Assembly (NCBI RefSeq): GCF_017488845.2 | Contig: NZ_CP083370.1 | Coordinates: forward strand, 1,612,001 to 1,676,000 | Source of the DNA: Ensifer canadensis | GTDB lineage: Bacteria > Pseudomonadota > Alphaproteobacteria > Rhizobiales > Rhizobiaceae | Length of the DNA stretch: 64,000 nucleotides | Direction of reading: 5' to 3' | Part shown: piece after piece, positions 18,528 to 28,345 of the stretch | How the letters are laid out: each line of letters opens with the position of its first letter | Position numbering within the stretch: position 1 is the stretch's first letter | Translations under genes and position numbers: made by a program | The notes under the pieces: model-generated | The model's input: only the letters and a program-made list of their open reading frames with translations | Database searches by the model: none | What the model was told of the DNA's origin: nothing

Positions 18528-19112
18528 TGGGCCGGAGTGCAGGAGAACGGCGTTTGCCGCACCGTCGACCACAATCGAGAAAGGCGCGGTTCGAGCTTGG
18601 AAAAGCCCGGGCATGTTCGTCGCATGATCAGCAAACGCTGACCAGAAGACAGCAGACATGCCTAGCATTCTAAAATTCTGCCCAGGCCCAGGCGGACGCC
18701 CTGCCAGGTTCCGCAGTGGTATGTATCCACACCTTAACTATCTCCTGCGGAAGCTGCCGCGAGCATCTCATGCATCTGGCATTAGCCCGACGCGACAGAT
18801 GTCGCGGTTCACTCCTCATGACGAGAACGACCTGGCGGCCACCACCATAGTAGCTACGCGGCATTGCGTTGCATCAGCGCGTTTGAGTGCATTCCGGCGG
18901 CAGCCGGCACATACCCCCAAAGGCGCTTATTTCGGGAAGTAGCAGCGATCCGACCCACTGGTCCGACGCAACCAATCGCGCCACGGTTCGACAACACGAG
19001 ACAAGGCTCGGATACCCCATCACCGCATTGACACCAGGTTGCTCCTTCCCGTCCAGGCAGAGCCACCTCATGCGCATTTCGCACCGTCGAACGAAAACAA
19101 CACCGCGCAAAA
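18528..19112. other. Non-coding DNA right of the IS element
   Basis: About 580 bp without a frame that I would call a gene. Together with 15330-15897 it forms roughly 1.15 kb of gene-free DNA into which the IS element inserted. Confidence 0.4.
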
Positions 19113-19143
19113 CAAAAGGCCCCGGACAAACCGGGGCCTTTCT
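19113..19143 (-). terminator. Terminator of the petABC operon
   Basis: On the minus strand, the stem AAGGCCCCGG/CCGGGGCCTT is followed by TTGTTTTG. It lies 36 bp after the cytochrome c1 stop. Confidence 0.85.
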
Positions 19144-19178
19144 AAGGTTTCGATCAAGCTGGCGAAGCCAGTCTGCGA

Positions 19179-20048
19179 TCAATGTTCCTTGTTGGCGTAA
19201 ACCGACTTCTTGGTCAGGTAGACGAGACCGGTGAAGATCAGCAGGAACACCATGACCATGAAGCCGGTGCGCTTGCGGTCTTCCAGGTGCGGCTCGGCTG
19301 CCCACATCAGGAAGGCCGAAACGTCCTTGGCATACTGGTCCACCGTCTGCGGCGTGCCATCCTCGTAGGTAACCTGATCGTTGGAGATCGGCTGGGCCAT
19401 CGCCAGCGCAGAAGCGTTGGCGAAGTAAGGGTTGTAGTGCGTGCCTTCGGCGACCTGAACGCCTTCCGGCGGCTCATGGTAACCGGTCAGCAGCGCGTGG
19501 ATATAATCCGGGCCACCTTCCTGGTAAGGCCAGAACATATCGAAGACGAACTGCGGGAAGCCGCGTTCGATGCCGCGCGCCTTGGCGATCAGCGAGAAGT
19601 CCGGCGGTGCAGCCCCGTTGTTGGAAGCAGCAGCTGCTTCCTTGTTCGGGTACGGCGACGGGAAGTGATCCGCAGGCACGGCCTTGCGGGTGTACATTTC
19701 GCCGTCAGCGTTCGGGCCGTCCTGAACTTCGTAGTTCGCGGCGAAGGCCTTCACCTGTGCGTCGGAATAGCCGAGGCCTTCGAGCGTACGGAATGCCACC
19801 AGATTCATCGAGTGGCAGGCCGAACAGACTTCGGTGTAGATCTTCAGGCCACGCTGCAGCTGACCCTTGTCGTAGTTGCCGAACGGGCCGGCAAACGACC
19901 AGTCCTGCTGCTCAGGCTTGTGGATCGGATAGTGGGGCGTGCCGCCGCCATGCTCCGCGCCACCTGCCGCCTCTTCAGCGACAGCAGCTCCGAGACCGAG
20001 GCCAGCGACGACAGCAAGTGACAGAATGCCTGTTACAAGCTTTTTCAT
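19179..20048 (-). CDS. petC: Cytochrome c1 of the bc1 complex
   Basis: A 289-residue protein (also called fbcC). A signal peptide (MKKLVTGILSLAVVAGLGLG) exports the haem domain to the periplasm. The covalent haem site is CSACH at residues 75-79. The C-terminal anchor is the TGFMVMVFLLIFTGLVYLTKKSVY segment, ending in a basic tail. It receives electrons from the Rieske protein and passes them to soluble or membrane cytochrome c. Unlike the fused cytochrome b/c1 genes of some alphaproteobacteria, c1 here is separate, 32 bp after petB. Last gene of the operon. Confidence 0.95.
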   Translation of the reverse strand: MKKLVTGILSLAVVAGLGLGAAVAEEAAGGAEHGGGTPHYPIHKPEQQDWSFAGPFGNYDKGQLQRGLKIYTEVCSACHSMNLVAFRTLEGLGYSDAQVKAFAANYEVQDGPNADGEMYTRKAVPADHFPSPYPNKEAAAASNNGAAPPDFSLIAKARGIERGFPQFVFDMFWPYQEGGPDYIHALLTGYHEPPEGVQVAEGTHYNPYFANASALAMAQPISNDQVTYEDGTPQTVDQYAKDVSAFLMWAAEPHLEDRKRTGFMVMVFLLIFTGLVYLTKKSVYANKEH

Positions 20049-20080
20049 TGTTGTGGGTTCCTTATCAATCGCTGTTCTGA

Positions 20081-21361
20081 TCAGGCACGTGCGGTGGCCG
20101 GCTGTGCCTTCGCATTCTTCTTCTCAAGCACCGCCTCGGTGATGGAATTCGGAATGCGCTTCGGCGTTTCGATCAGGCCGAGGACCGGCATGATGACGAG
20201 GAAGAAACCGAAGTAGTACAGAGTGCCGATCTGCGACATGACAACGTACAGGCCTTCCGCAGGGCGCGAACCCAGCCAGCCGAGCAGGATGGCGTTGACC
20301 ACGAAGATCCAGAAGAACAGCTTGTACCAGGGACGGTAGACAGCCGAACGCACCTTCGAGGTATCCAGCCATGGCAGGAAGAACAGGATGATGATCGAGC
20401 CGAACATCACCAGAACGCCACCGAGCTTGGAGTCGATCGGGCCGACATTGAAGGTGATGGCGCGCAGCATCGCGTAGAACGGCAAGTAGTACCATTCAGG
20501 AACGATGTGGGCAGGCGTCTTCAGAGCGTCAGCCGGAATGTAGTTGTCCGGATGGCCGAGGAAGTTTGGCTGGTAGAATACGAACCATGCATAGACCAGC
20601 AGGAACACGGAGACGCCGAGTGCGTCCTTCAAGGTCGCGTAGGGCGTGAAGGGAACGGTATCGGTCTTCGACTTCACTTCGACGCCGGTCGGGTTGGTCT
20701 GGCCGGTGACGTGCAGGGCCCAGACGTGAAGCACGACAACGCCGGCGATCATGAAGGGCAGCAGGTAGTGCAGCGAGAAGAAGCGGTTCAGGGTCGGCTG
20801 GTCAACGGCAAAGCCGCCAAGCAGGAACTGCTGGATCCACTCACCCACCAAGGGGAAGGCCGAGAAGAAGCCGGTGATAACGGTCGCGCCCCAGAAGGAC
20901 ATCTGACCCCAGGGCAGAACGTAGCCCATGAAGCCGGCAGCCATCATCAGGAGGTAGATGACCACGCCGAGGATCCAGAGGATTTCGCGCGGTGCCTTGT
21001 ACGAGCCGTAATAGAGGCCACGGGCGATGTGTAGGTAGACGGCGATGAAGAAGAATGATGCGCCGTTGGCGTGCATGTAGCGCAGCAGCCAACCGTGGTT
21101 GACGTCGCGCATGATCTTTTCGACCGAGTTGAACGCAACGGTCGTGTCGGAGGCATAGTGCATGGCCAGCACAATACCGGTCAGGATCTGCACGATCAGC
21201 ATCACGGAAAGCATGGCGCCAAAGGTATATGCGTAGTTCAGGTTCCGGGGAACCGGATAGCTGATGAAGCTGTCGTGAATCATACGCGGCAGCGGAAGAC
21301 GGGAATCAACCCATTTCTCAATGCCAGTCGTTGGCGTGTAGGTTGAATGTTCAGCACTCAT
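20081..21361 (-). CDS. petB: Cytochrome b of the bc1 complex
   Basis: A 426-residue integral membrane protein (also called fbcB) with about eight helices and the quinol oxidation and reduction sites. The PEWYY motif of the Qo site is present ([16 protein letters not shown]), as are the haem-binding histidines in the second and fourth helices ([38 protein letters not shown]). I chose the ATG at 21361, with [10 protein letters not shown] as the N-terminus; a start six codons upstream would overlap petA. The gene begins 14 bp after the petA stop. Confidence 0.95.
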   Translation of the reverse strand: MSAEHSTYTPTTGIEKWVDSRLPLPRMIHDSFISYPVPRNLNYAYTFGAMLSVMLIVQILTGIVLAMHYASDTTVAFNSVEKIMRDVNHGWLLRYMHANGASFFFIAVYLHIARGLYYGSYKAPREILWILGVVIYLLMMAAGFMGYVLPWGQMSFWGATVITGFFSAFPLVGEWIQQFLLGGFAVDQPTLNRFFSLHYLLPFMIAGVVVLHVWALHVTGQTNPTGVEVKSKTDTVPFTPYATLKDALGVSVFLLVYAWFVFYQPNFLGHPDNYIPADALKTPAHIVPEWYYLPFYAMLRAITFNVGPIDSKLGGVLVMFGSIIILFFLPWLDTSKVRSAVYRPWYKLFFWIFVVNAILLGWLGSRPAEGLYVVMSQIGTLYYFGFFLVIMPVLGLIETPKRIPNSITEAVLEKKNAKAQPATARA

Positions 21362-21375
21362 TATCAGTAGTCCCC

Positions 21376-21954
21376 TCAACCGATCTTGATAACTGTGTCG
21401 GAAACGAACGAGAAGGTCGGCACGGCGAGGTTCTCCGGCGCCGGACCTTTACGGATTCGGCCGGCCGTATCGTAGTGGGAACCATGGCAGGGACAGAACC
21501 AGCCACCGAAATCACCGGCCTGACCAAGCGGCACGCAGCCGAGATGGGTACAGGAGCCGATCATCACGATCCAGTTTTCCTTGCCTTCGCCGGCGGAGCG
21601 ATCGAGATCGTTCGCCTCGGCGTCGGTCGGAAGGTTGGCGTTGCGCGCAACCGGATCCTTGAGGTCGGCAAGAGCGACCGCCTTGGCCTCTTCCACTTCC
21701 TTCTCAGTGCGGTTGCGGATGAAGATCGGCTTGCCGCGCCATTTGGCCGTCAGCGACATGCCGGCCTGCAGGCTCGACACATCGACCTCGATCGAGGCGA
21801 GAGCAAGCGTCGAAGCATCCGGACGCATCTGGTCGATGAATGGCCAAGCGACCGCGCCGGCGCCGACGACGCCCGCCATGCCGGTGGCCAGGTAAAGGAA
21901 ATCGCGGCGAGTGGGCTCGCCCGAGGTCTCGCTTGAAATGTCGTGTTCGCTCAC
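21376..21954 (-). CDS. petA: Rieske iron-sulfur protein of the bc1 complex
   Basis: A 192-residue protein (also called fbcF). The N-terminus has a Tat-type signal anchor ([20 protein letters not shown]) that stays as the membrane anchor. The [2Fe-2S] cluster ligands are C135 and H137 in CTHLGC and C154 and H157 in [10 protein letters not shown]140 and C156 form the conserved disulphide. The order petA-petB-petC is the standard bc1 operon of respiring alphaproteobacteria. The promoter should lie in the 365-bp gap upstream. Confidence 0.96.
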   Translation of the reverse strand: MSEHDISSETSGEPTRRDFLYLATGMAGVVGAGAVAWPFIDQMRPDASTLALASIEVDVSSLQAGMSLTAKWRGKPIFIRNRTEKEVEEAKAVALADLKDPVARNANLPTDAEANDLDRSAGEGKENWIVMIGSCTHLGCVPLGQAGDFGGWFCPCHGSHYDTAGRIRKGPAPENLAVPTFSFVSDTVIKIG

Positions 21955-22319
21955 GGCTAAACCATCCTCTCACGCAATGTTGCGGAAACCGCATCCGCCC
22001 AGCGAGATCCCTGCCCTTGCGGTTTCACCTAGGTCAAGGAAGCACGCCCAATCAATGTGCTGACACCTTAGCCGGTTTGCTGTTGCAAACACGTTATCGG
22101 GCGTCAGAATCCGAAAAGTGCTGCGCGCACACGGCTCGCAGATTCCCCGTCAATCCGGCGCGTTCTATGCTTGATCGCAAATTATGTCCAGCCTTGACAA
22201 GGGTGGGTGGGCAGATTGTCGCGGGGAAAAGCGCGGCCAATTGGCACAAGGACTTGACGGTCGTCATTGCAGTTGGCCGACGGCCGTTCGAAGGGTGGAG
22301 AAAAGGCGACGAGGCCGCC
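21955..22319. other. Intergenic region upstream of petA
   Basis: 365 bp between petA and the convergent end of the ABC gene. It must contain the petABC promoter, but I do not see a clear -35/-10 pair, an operator or an RNA structure. Confidence 0.35.
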
Positions 22320-24184
22320 CTACTCTGCCGCTTCTTCGCGTGCCAGAAAGCCGCCGGATTGCCGCGACCAGAGGTCAGCGTAAAGACCGCCCCGAGCGAT
22401 CAGTTCGGCGTGGGTTCCGTCCTCGACGATCCGGCCCTTATCCATGACGACGAGCCGATCGAGAGCGGCGATCGTCGACAATCGGTGTGCGATAGCAAGC
22501 ACCGTTTTTCCTTGCATCAGCCGGTCGAGATTGGACTGGATTGCCGCCTCGACTTCGGAATCGAGCGCCGACGTCGCCTCGTCGAGAACGAGGATCGGCG
22601 CATCCTTGAGCATGACGCGGGCAATCGCGATACGCTGCCTCTGCCCGCCAGAAAGCTTGACGCCGCGTTCACCGACATGGGCATCGAAACTCCTGCGGCC
22701 GCGCTGGTCCTGGAGATCGAGAATGAACTCGTAGGCCTCGGCCCTCTCGGCTGCGATGATCAATTGCTTGTCGGTTGCATCCGGGTGGCCGAAAAGGATG
22801 TTGTCCCGGATGGAGCGGTGCAGCAGCGAGGTGTCCTGGCTGACCATGCCGACCTGTGTGCGCAGCGATTCCTGCTTCACCGTCGAAATGTCCTGCCCAT
22901 CGATCAGGATGCGCCCGCCCTCGAGGTCGTAGAAGCGCAACAGCAGGTTAACGAGCGTTGACTTACCGGCGCCCGAACGGCCGACGATCCCGACCTTTTC
23001 GCCTGGACGGATCACGAGCGAGAAGTCGTCGATGACGCCGGCACTCTTGCCGTAATGGAACTTCACATGCTCGAAACGGATTTCCGGCTCGCTGACCGAC
23101 AACTCCTTGGCATCCGGTTTGTCCACAAGACCGATCGCCTGGGAGACGAGCTCGGCCGAATTCTGGATCGTGCCGATGTTGCGCATGATCGAGTTGAACT
23201 GCGTCATCATCCGGCCGAGCAGCATGTTGAGTCGCAGCACCAGCGCCAGCGTGAAGGCAACCGCACCCGAACTGATCGCACCGCCAAGCCAGAGGTGGAT
23301 GGCATAGACGGCGATGGCCGCGATCATCATGCCCGAAAGCAGCGCAAGCGAGGCACGCACGGCCGTCAGTAGCCGCGTGAAGGGGATCACCGCCCGCTGG
23401 AAGCGATCGAAGCCGGCGCGGATATAGCGGTCGTTCTCGTCGTCGCGACCGAACAGTTTCAATGTCTGAATGTTCGAATAGGCATCAACCATCCGCCCGT
23501 TCAGCATCGAGGCCATTTCAGCCGTATCGCGCGCGTGCTTGCGGATGCGCGGAACGAAGTAGCGCGCCAGCGCCAGGAAGAGGACGATCCAGAACGCGAC
23601 CATTGCCGCCAGCCGCCAGTCGAGCTGGGCGATGAGCGCCATGGTCGAGGCGGTATAGATGACGATGAACCAGACGACCTGCAGCAGCGAGACGATCAGA
23701 TCGCTGGTCCCTGCGCGCCGGACCAGACTTTCGTCACGATCCGGCCGGAAAAATCGTTCTGGAAGAAGGAAAGCGATTGCCGAGCGACGTGGGTGTAGGT
23801 TTGCCAGCGCACGAGATTGAGGAAGCCGGTGATGATCGACTGCTCCTCGACGAGCGCTGCCAGCGACACCGCGACGAAGCGGAACACCAGCACCGTCAGC
23901 AACATGAACAGAAGCTCTGGCCCGTTGGCGGAAATTAGCCCGCTCCAGCCCGCTTCGGGCTTCACAGTGTCGAGCAGATCGACCAGCCGTCCGACGAAGT
24001 AGAAGAGCCCCGCCTCCAGCATGGCGACAAGGCCCCCGAGGATGGCCATCGCCAGAAACGGCCCTTTGGCCTGGCGGGCGTAGAACCAGGCAAAACCCCA
24101 CAGCGATTTCGGCGGCTGCAATCGCTCGCGCGGCGCAAACAGCTTGATCCAGTTCTCAAAGATGCTGACGATGGCGCTGAGCAT
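22320..24184 (-). pseudogene. ABC exporter (fused membrane and ATPase), frameshifted
   Basis: Coding runs from the ATG at 24184 (MLSAIVSIFENWIKLF) through NDFSGRIVTKVWSGA, then changes frame near 23713-23718 and continues from TSDLIVSLLQVVWFIV to the stop at 22320. The joined product of about 620 residues would have six helices and a complete ATPase: Walker A GRSGAGKST, signature LSGGQRQR, Walker B ILVLDEATSALDSE. It closely resembles the intact neighbour at 24306-26159. The break sits in a GCGCGC tract; removing one GC pair restores the frame with SGAGTSDL. It may be a sequencing error, a true pseudogene or a slippage site. Confidence 0.75.
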
Positions 24185-24265
24185 GTTTCCGATATAGGCG
24201 GTTCGGCGGCAACAGCAATCGGTTTCCACCATCGGGCGCATTACAAATGCGTTAGGTGACGTGGC

Positions 24266-24294
24266 AAAACCCCGCCGCCCGCATGGGCGGCAGG
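24266..24294 (-). terminator. Terminator after the second ABC exporter gene
   Basis: On the minus strand, CCTGCCGCCC and GGGCGGCGGG form a stem with an ATGC loop and are followed by GTTTT. It separates the two ABC genes, which are therefore probably separate transcripts. Confidence 0.7.
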
Positions 24295-24305
24295 GTCACA
24301 GCGGA

Positions 24306-26159
24306 TCACTCCGCCGCTTCTTCCTTCTCGGTATCGTCGGCGATGAAGCCGCCCGACTGGCGTGACCAGAGGTCGGCGTAAAGGCCGCCCTTGGCCACGA
24401 GTTCGGCATGCGAACCGGTTTCGACGATCCGCCCGGCCTCGAGGATGACCAGGCGGTCCATTTCCGTCAGCGTCGACAGGCGGTGGGCGATCGCGATCAC
24501 CGTCTTGCCAGCCATCAGCGCGAACAGGTTCTCCTGGATCGCCTGCTCGACTTCGGAATCGAGCGCTGATGTCGCTTCGTCGAGGACGAGGATCGGCGCG
24601 TCCTTGAGGAAGACGCGGGCGATCGCGATACGCTGGCGCTGGCCGCCGGAGAGCTTGACGCCCCGTTCGCCGACCTGGGCGTCGAGCCCCTTGCGCCCCT
24701 GGTTGTCCTCGAGCGCCTGGATGAACTCCCAGGCATTCGCCCGCTTCGCAGCCGCGGTGATCGCCTCGTCGTCGGCTTCCGGGTGTCCATAGGCGATGTT
24801 GTCGCGAATGGAGCGGTGCAGCAGCGAGGTATCCTGCGTGACGACGCCAATCTGGGCGCGCAGGCTATCCTGGGTGACGGTGGCGATATCCTTGCCGTCG
24901 ATCCGGATTGCGCCTGACTCCACGTCGTAGAACCGCAATAGCAGGTTCATCAGCGTCGTCTTGCCGGCACCCGAGCGTCCGACCAGGCCGATCTTCTCGC
25001 CCGGCTTGATGTCGAGCGACAGGTGATCGATGACGCCCTTTGCCTTGCCGTAGTGGAAGCGGACGTTGTCGTAGGTGATCGCACCCTTTTCCGCCTTCAG
25101 CGCCTTGGCATCCGGTTCGTCGACGATGTCGTGCGCCTTGGTCATCATGCCGATACCGTCATAGACAGTGCCAATGTTCTCGAACAGCGCCGAGACTTCC
25201 CACATGATCCATTGCGACATGCCGTTGATGCGCATGGCCAGACCAACGGCGATCGCGATCGCGCCGACCGAGATGGCACTTGTCAGCCACAGGTGAATGC
25301 CGAGCGCGCTGATTGCAAACAGCGCGATGCTGTTGTTGGCGTAGACCAGCACGTGGAACAGCGTCACCTTGCGCATCTGGCGATGCACCGTGTCGAGGAA
25401 GCCGTCCATGCCGGCGCGCGCATACGTTTCCTCGCGGCCTGCATGCGAGAACAGCTTGACCGTGCCGATGTTGGTGTAGCTGTCGACGATACGGCCCGTC
25501 ATCATCGATCGCGCGTCCGCCTGCTCCTTGGAAATCTTCTGCAACCGCGGCACGAAATAGGTAACGATGCAGATGTAGATCACCAGCCAGACGGCGAGCG
25601 GCGTCACCAGCCGCCAGTCGGCAGCGGCAACGACGATCAGCATCGTGACGAAATAGCTGACGACATAGACGAAGACGTCGAGGATCTTCATCACCGTTTC
25701 GCGAACCGCAAGCGAGGTCTGCATGACCTTGGTCGCCACGCGGCCGGCGAACTCGTTGGCGAAGAACGTCATGCTCTGGCGCAGCAGATAGCGGTGCATC
25801 TGCCAGCGGGCGATCATCGGGTAATTGCCGAGCAGCACCTGGTGCATGATGAACGAATCGATCGCCACCAGCAGCGGCAGGCCGATCAGAACCAGGCCGC
25901 CCATCCAGATCAGCCGGTGACCTTCCGCCTGCAGGAAGGTGTCGCGATTGGCACTCGACAGCCAGTCGACCATGTTTCCGAGAAACTGGAACAGCGCCAC
26001 TTCGCCGATGGCGATGAGCATGGTGCAGACCGACATGATGAGCAACCACGGAACTGCGGGCTTGGAATAGTGCCAGCAGAAGCCGAAAAGGCTCTTCGGC
26101 GGAAGCACGGGCTCTTCCGTCGGATAGGGATTGAGGCGGGATTCAAACCAGCCAAACAT
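24306..26159 (-). CDS. ABC exporter, fused membrane and ATPase domains
   Basis: A 617-residue half-transporter that would work as a dimer. The N-terminal half holds six transmembrane helices (for example PWLLIMSVCTMLIAIGEVALF and YVVSYFVTMLIVVAAADW). The C-terminal ATPase has Walker A GRSGAGKTT, Q-loop, signature LSGGQRQR, Walker B ILVLDEATSALDSE and a switch histidine (IAHRLST). AAGGAG lies before the ATG. It is a lipid-exporter (MsbA-like) or multidrug type by layout; substrate unknown. The damaged gene downstream is a paralogue with the same ending motif (DLWSRQSGGF), so the two arose by duplication and may have formed a heterodimer. Confidence 0.9.
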   Translation of the reverse strand: MFGWFESRLNPYPTEEPVLPPKSLFGFCWHYSKPAVPWLLIMSVCTMLIAIGEVALFQFLGNMVDWLSSANRDTFLQAEGHRLIWMGGLVLIGLPLLVAIDSFIMHQVLLGNYPMIARWQMHRYLLRQSMTFFANEFAGRVATKVMQTSLAVRETVMKILDVFVYVVSYFVTMLIVVAAADWRLVTPLAVWLVIYICIVTYFVPRLQKISKEQADARSMMTGRIVDSYTNIGTVKLFSHAGREETYARAGMDGFLDTVHRQMRKVTLFHVLVYANNSIALFAISALGIHLWLTSAISVGAIAIAVGLAMRINGMSQWIMWEVSALFENIGTVYDGIGMMTKAHDIVDEPDAKALKAEKGAITYDNVRFHYGKAKGVIDHLSLDIKPGEKIGLVGRSGAGKTTLMNLLLRFYDVESGAIRIDGKDIATVTQDSLRAQIGVVTQDTSLLHRSIRDNIAYGHPEADDEAITAAAKRANAWEFIQALEDNQGRKGLDAQVGERGVKLSGGQRQRIAIARVFLKDAPILVLDEATSALDSEVEQAIQENLFALMAGKTVIAIAHRLSTLTEMDRLVILEAGRIVETGSHAELVAKGGLYADLWSRQSGGFIADDTEKEEAAE

Positions 26160-26384
26160 AGACTTGCTCCTTCAGAGTATTTTGAAGGAAGGCGGGAATT
26201 TGCCCCGCATTCTTTATCGTGAAAATTTCAGTCCGGAAATGCTGCCCGCCATAGCGGTTTGTCTTCCGGAGTTCCGGAAGCGCGCATCGATCTCTTGAAA
26301 GATAAGTCGCGGAACCGGTCAGGCCAAACGGTGGCCCATCACTCCTGGAAGGCGTGTCAACATCAATACAGTCATCATTGCCTC

Positions 26385-26471
26385 CGTCGGTTCGCGTTGA
26401 AGAGAGGTTCTCTCTACCCCTAATCGCGTCGACATGCCAGATTGTCGCAGGCACTTTCCTGCCTGTTTTTT
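26385..26471 (+). ncRNA. Candidate small RNA with orphan terminator
   Basis: Between divergent genes, the plus strand has a hairpin (AGAGA/TCTCT near 26401-26415) and 30 bp later the terminator-like CAGGCA-CTTTCC-TGCCTG followed by six Ts (26448-26471). No plus-strand gene lies upstream for more than 10 kb, so the terminator should belong to a short transcript of its own. The 5' end is a guess. The rest of the 414-bp gap (26160-26573) shows no gene. Confidence 0.4.
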
Positions 26472-26573
26472 CATCGTTCGGTCGGATGTTGCTCATTCGG
26501 CACAGATTAGACACCGCGAAATCAAACGGAAACGACACATGGCAGGCGCGTCCGGCATTGGTAGGAGACGCAT

Positions 26574-27146
26574 ATGAACGCATCATCGACGCCCCCTCCC
26601 GAATTGAAAGGACAAGGTTTCCATCTGAGGCGGCCGCAAGGGGGCGACGTCGAGGCGCGACTGGCGCTCGGGCGGGATCCCGAGATCCACCGCATGTTCG
26701 GTGGCAGCGCCACCTTCGCCCGCGCTTTCGGACAAGCGGATGCAGAAGCGTGGGTGCAACACCTCGTCGAGCATCCAGCTGCCTGGATCATCGATCGCAA
26801 CGGGCCAATTGGCGAAGTCAGGCTCGACAATATCAACCGGGTCGACCGGCGCGCCTCCTTTGCCATCGGCATCTTCAATCCGAAATTGCTCGGCCAAGGG
26901 CTTGGCACTGCCGTCACCAAGCTTGTATTGGCGCATGCGTTCGGCGCGCTCGGCCTGCACCGTGTTTCGCTGCGCGTGCTTGCCTTCAACGAGCGCGCCA
27001 TCGCCAGCTACCGCAAATGCGGCTTCTCGGTCGAGGGACGAGAGCGAGAGACGGCGCTGATCGACGACGCCTGGCACGACGACATCATGATGGGGATTCT
27101 GGCGCATGAATTCTCCGCCGCAAAAGACAAGTCGCAAGAAAAGTGA
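26574..27146 (+). CDS. GNAT-family N-acetyltransferase
   Basis: A 190-residue acetyl-CoA-dependent transferase of the RimJ/RimL (Acetyltransf_3) type. It begins with the FHLRRPQGGDVEARLALG segment typical of this subgroup. The acetyl-CoA loop is LLGQGLGTAVTKLVLAHAF, and the C-terminal NERAIASYRKCGFSVEG is the family hallmark. AGGAG lies seven bases before the start. It precedes trmL by 6 bp, so the two may be cotranscribed. The substrate (a protein N-terminus, small amine or antibiotic) cannot be inferred. Confidence 0.87.
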   Translation: MNASSTPPPELKGQGFHLRRPQGGDVEARLALGRDPEIHRMFGGSATFARAFGQADAEAWVQHLVEHPAAWIIDRNGPIGEVRLDNINRVDRRASFAIGIFNPKLLGQGLGTAVTKLVLAHAFGALGLHRVSLRVLAFNERAIASYRKCGFSVEGRERETALIDDAWHDDIMMGILAHEFSAAKDKSQEK

Positions 27147-27152
27147 ACAGAC

Positions 27153-27614
27153 GTGAGTGACCTCCGCATTGCCCTCTACCAGCCCGACATTCCCGGCAAT
27201 ACCGGCACGATCCTGCGCCTTGCTGCCTGCCTCGGCCTTGCCGTCGATGTCATCGAGCCGGCGGGCTTCGACCTTTCCGACCGCAATCTCAAGCGCGCCG
27301 GTATGGACTATATCGCCTCGGTCACCCTCACCCGCCACATCAACTGGGAACGGTTCGAGGCGTGGCGGGTGCCGACCGGCCGAAGGCTTGTGCTCGCCTC
27401 CACCAAGGCCGCCGAGCCCTATACCCGCTTTGAATTCAGGCCCGACGATATCCTGCTGTTCGGTCGGGAAAGCGCCGGTGTGCCAGACCATGTGCATGAT
27501 CGCGCGGAAGGCCGCATCCTCATCCCGATGGCCGAGGGGCAACGGTCGCTCAACGTCGCCATGTCTGCTGCGATGATCGCCGGCGAGGCGATCCGGCAAG
27601 TGCAACTGCTCTGA
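27153..27614 (+). CDS. trmL: tRNA (cytidine(34)-2'-O)-methyltransferase
   Basis: A 153-residue SPOUT-class methyltransferase that 2'-O-methylates the wobble base of certain tRNA-Leu species. Diagnostic segments are the N-terminal LYQPDIPGNTGTILRLAACLG, the knot residues LLFGRESAGVPDHVHD, and RILIPMAEGQRSLNVAMSAAM at the C-terminus. It starts with GTG. Length is normal. It follows the acetyltransferase gene by 6 bp. Confidence 0.93.
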   Translation: MSDLRIALYQPDIPGNTGTILRLAACLGLAVDVIEPAGFDLSDRNLKRAGMDYIASVTLTRHINWERFEAWRVPTGRRLVLASTKAAEPYTRFEFRPDDILLFGRESAGVPDHVHDRAEGRILIPMAEGQRSLNVAMSAAMIAGEAIRQVQLL

Positions 27615-27691
27615 AAAACATCGCATGGTAATGCCCTGCCTTTCCCGATGGGGGGTGACGATGGGCGCGGCCAACGGCAGCGCCCCAAAAT

Positions 27692-28267
27692 TCAGGCGGC
27701 AACCTCGTTGTAGGGCGTCGCCTTGCGGGCCTGCTTCAATGTCCGCGCCCACCAGATGAGCCGATCCATCATCAGGAACAGCGGCGCACGCAGCTCCTCG
27801 GGCTTGTAGAGGTTGCCGGCCGCATCGAACTTCGACCAGGCTTTGGCAAACTGGACGCCGTCGCGCAGCGTCACCGCATGCAGCTCGGCAAAGACTTGGC
27901 GCAACTGCTCGACGGCGCGGATGCCGCCGGAAGCGCCGCCATAGGAGACGAAGGCGACGGGCTTGGCATGCCACGGCTCGTAGACCGAATCGATCAGTTC
28001 CTTCAGCGCGGCCGGGTAGCCGTGATTGTATTCCGGCGTCACCACCAGGAAGGCATCCGCTTCGGCCACCTTGCGCTCCAGCCACTCGCCGGGATTGACC
28101 GTGGCGCCGACGCCGCGCGATGCCCTCAGCCGTGCCGGATCGATGACCGTGAGATTGAAGACGTTCGAATCCGAGATCTCACGGATCAGCCAGTTGGCGA
28201 CCGTGTCGCAGAAGCGCCCCTGCCGGGCGCTGCCGTAGATCACCGCAAGCGTCATTTTCTCTGTCAT
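27692..28267 (-). CDS. NADPH-dependent FMN reductase, SoxR-controlled
   Basis: A 191-residue flavodoxin-fold protein of the NADPH-dependent FMN reductase family. The flavin loop is VIYGSARQGRFCDTVANW at the N-terminus, and PEYNHGYPAALKELIDSV near residue 80 is the family signature. It reduces flavins or quinones and could help detoxify redox-cycling compounds. It is transcribed away from soxR, and its promoter has a SoxR operator between a -35 and a -10 spaced 19 bp apart. That makes it the likely main target of SoxR here. Confidence 0.9.
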   Translation of the reverse strand: MTEKMTLAVIYGSARQGRFCDTVANWLIREISDSNVFNLTVIDPARLRASRGVGATVNPGEWLERKVAEADAFLVVTPEYNHGYPAALKELIDSVYEPWHAKPVAFVSYGGASGGIRAVEQLRQVFAELHAVTLRDGVQFAKAWSKFDAAGNLYKPEELRAPLFLMMDRLIWWARTLKQARKATPYNEVAA

Positions 28268-28305
28268 GGGGATCAGCTCCTTGTTGTGAATTCCATGGAG
28301 CTCAT

Positions 28306-28336
28306 GCTATAAAACCTCAACATTAGTTGAGGTCAA
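28306..28336 (-). promoter_or_regulatory. SoxR-type promoter with 19-bp spacer
   Basis: Read on the minus strand: -35 TTGACC, then 19 bases, then -10 TATAGC. The spacer contains the operator CCTCAA-N6-TTGAGG, with the same half-sites as the enterobacterial soxS operator. A 19-bp spacer is the mark of MerR-family activated promoters. Confidence 0.9.
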
Positions 28337-28345
28337 TAGCCCGCC

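Noticed and set aside
18874..19305. A 143-codon minus-strand frame overlapping the end of petC
   Set aside because: It runs into the petC coding region in another frame and covers the operon terminator; no protein-like features.
26143..26586. A 147-codon minus-strand frame in the gap before the acetyltransferase gene
   Set aside because: No ribosome site, composition unlike neighbours, and it overlaps the start of two real genes.
26583..28085. A 500-codon minus-strand frame across the acetyltransferase and trmL
   Set aside because: It spans two well-supported plus-strand genes and its sequence is typical of antisense GC frames.
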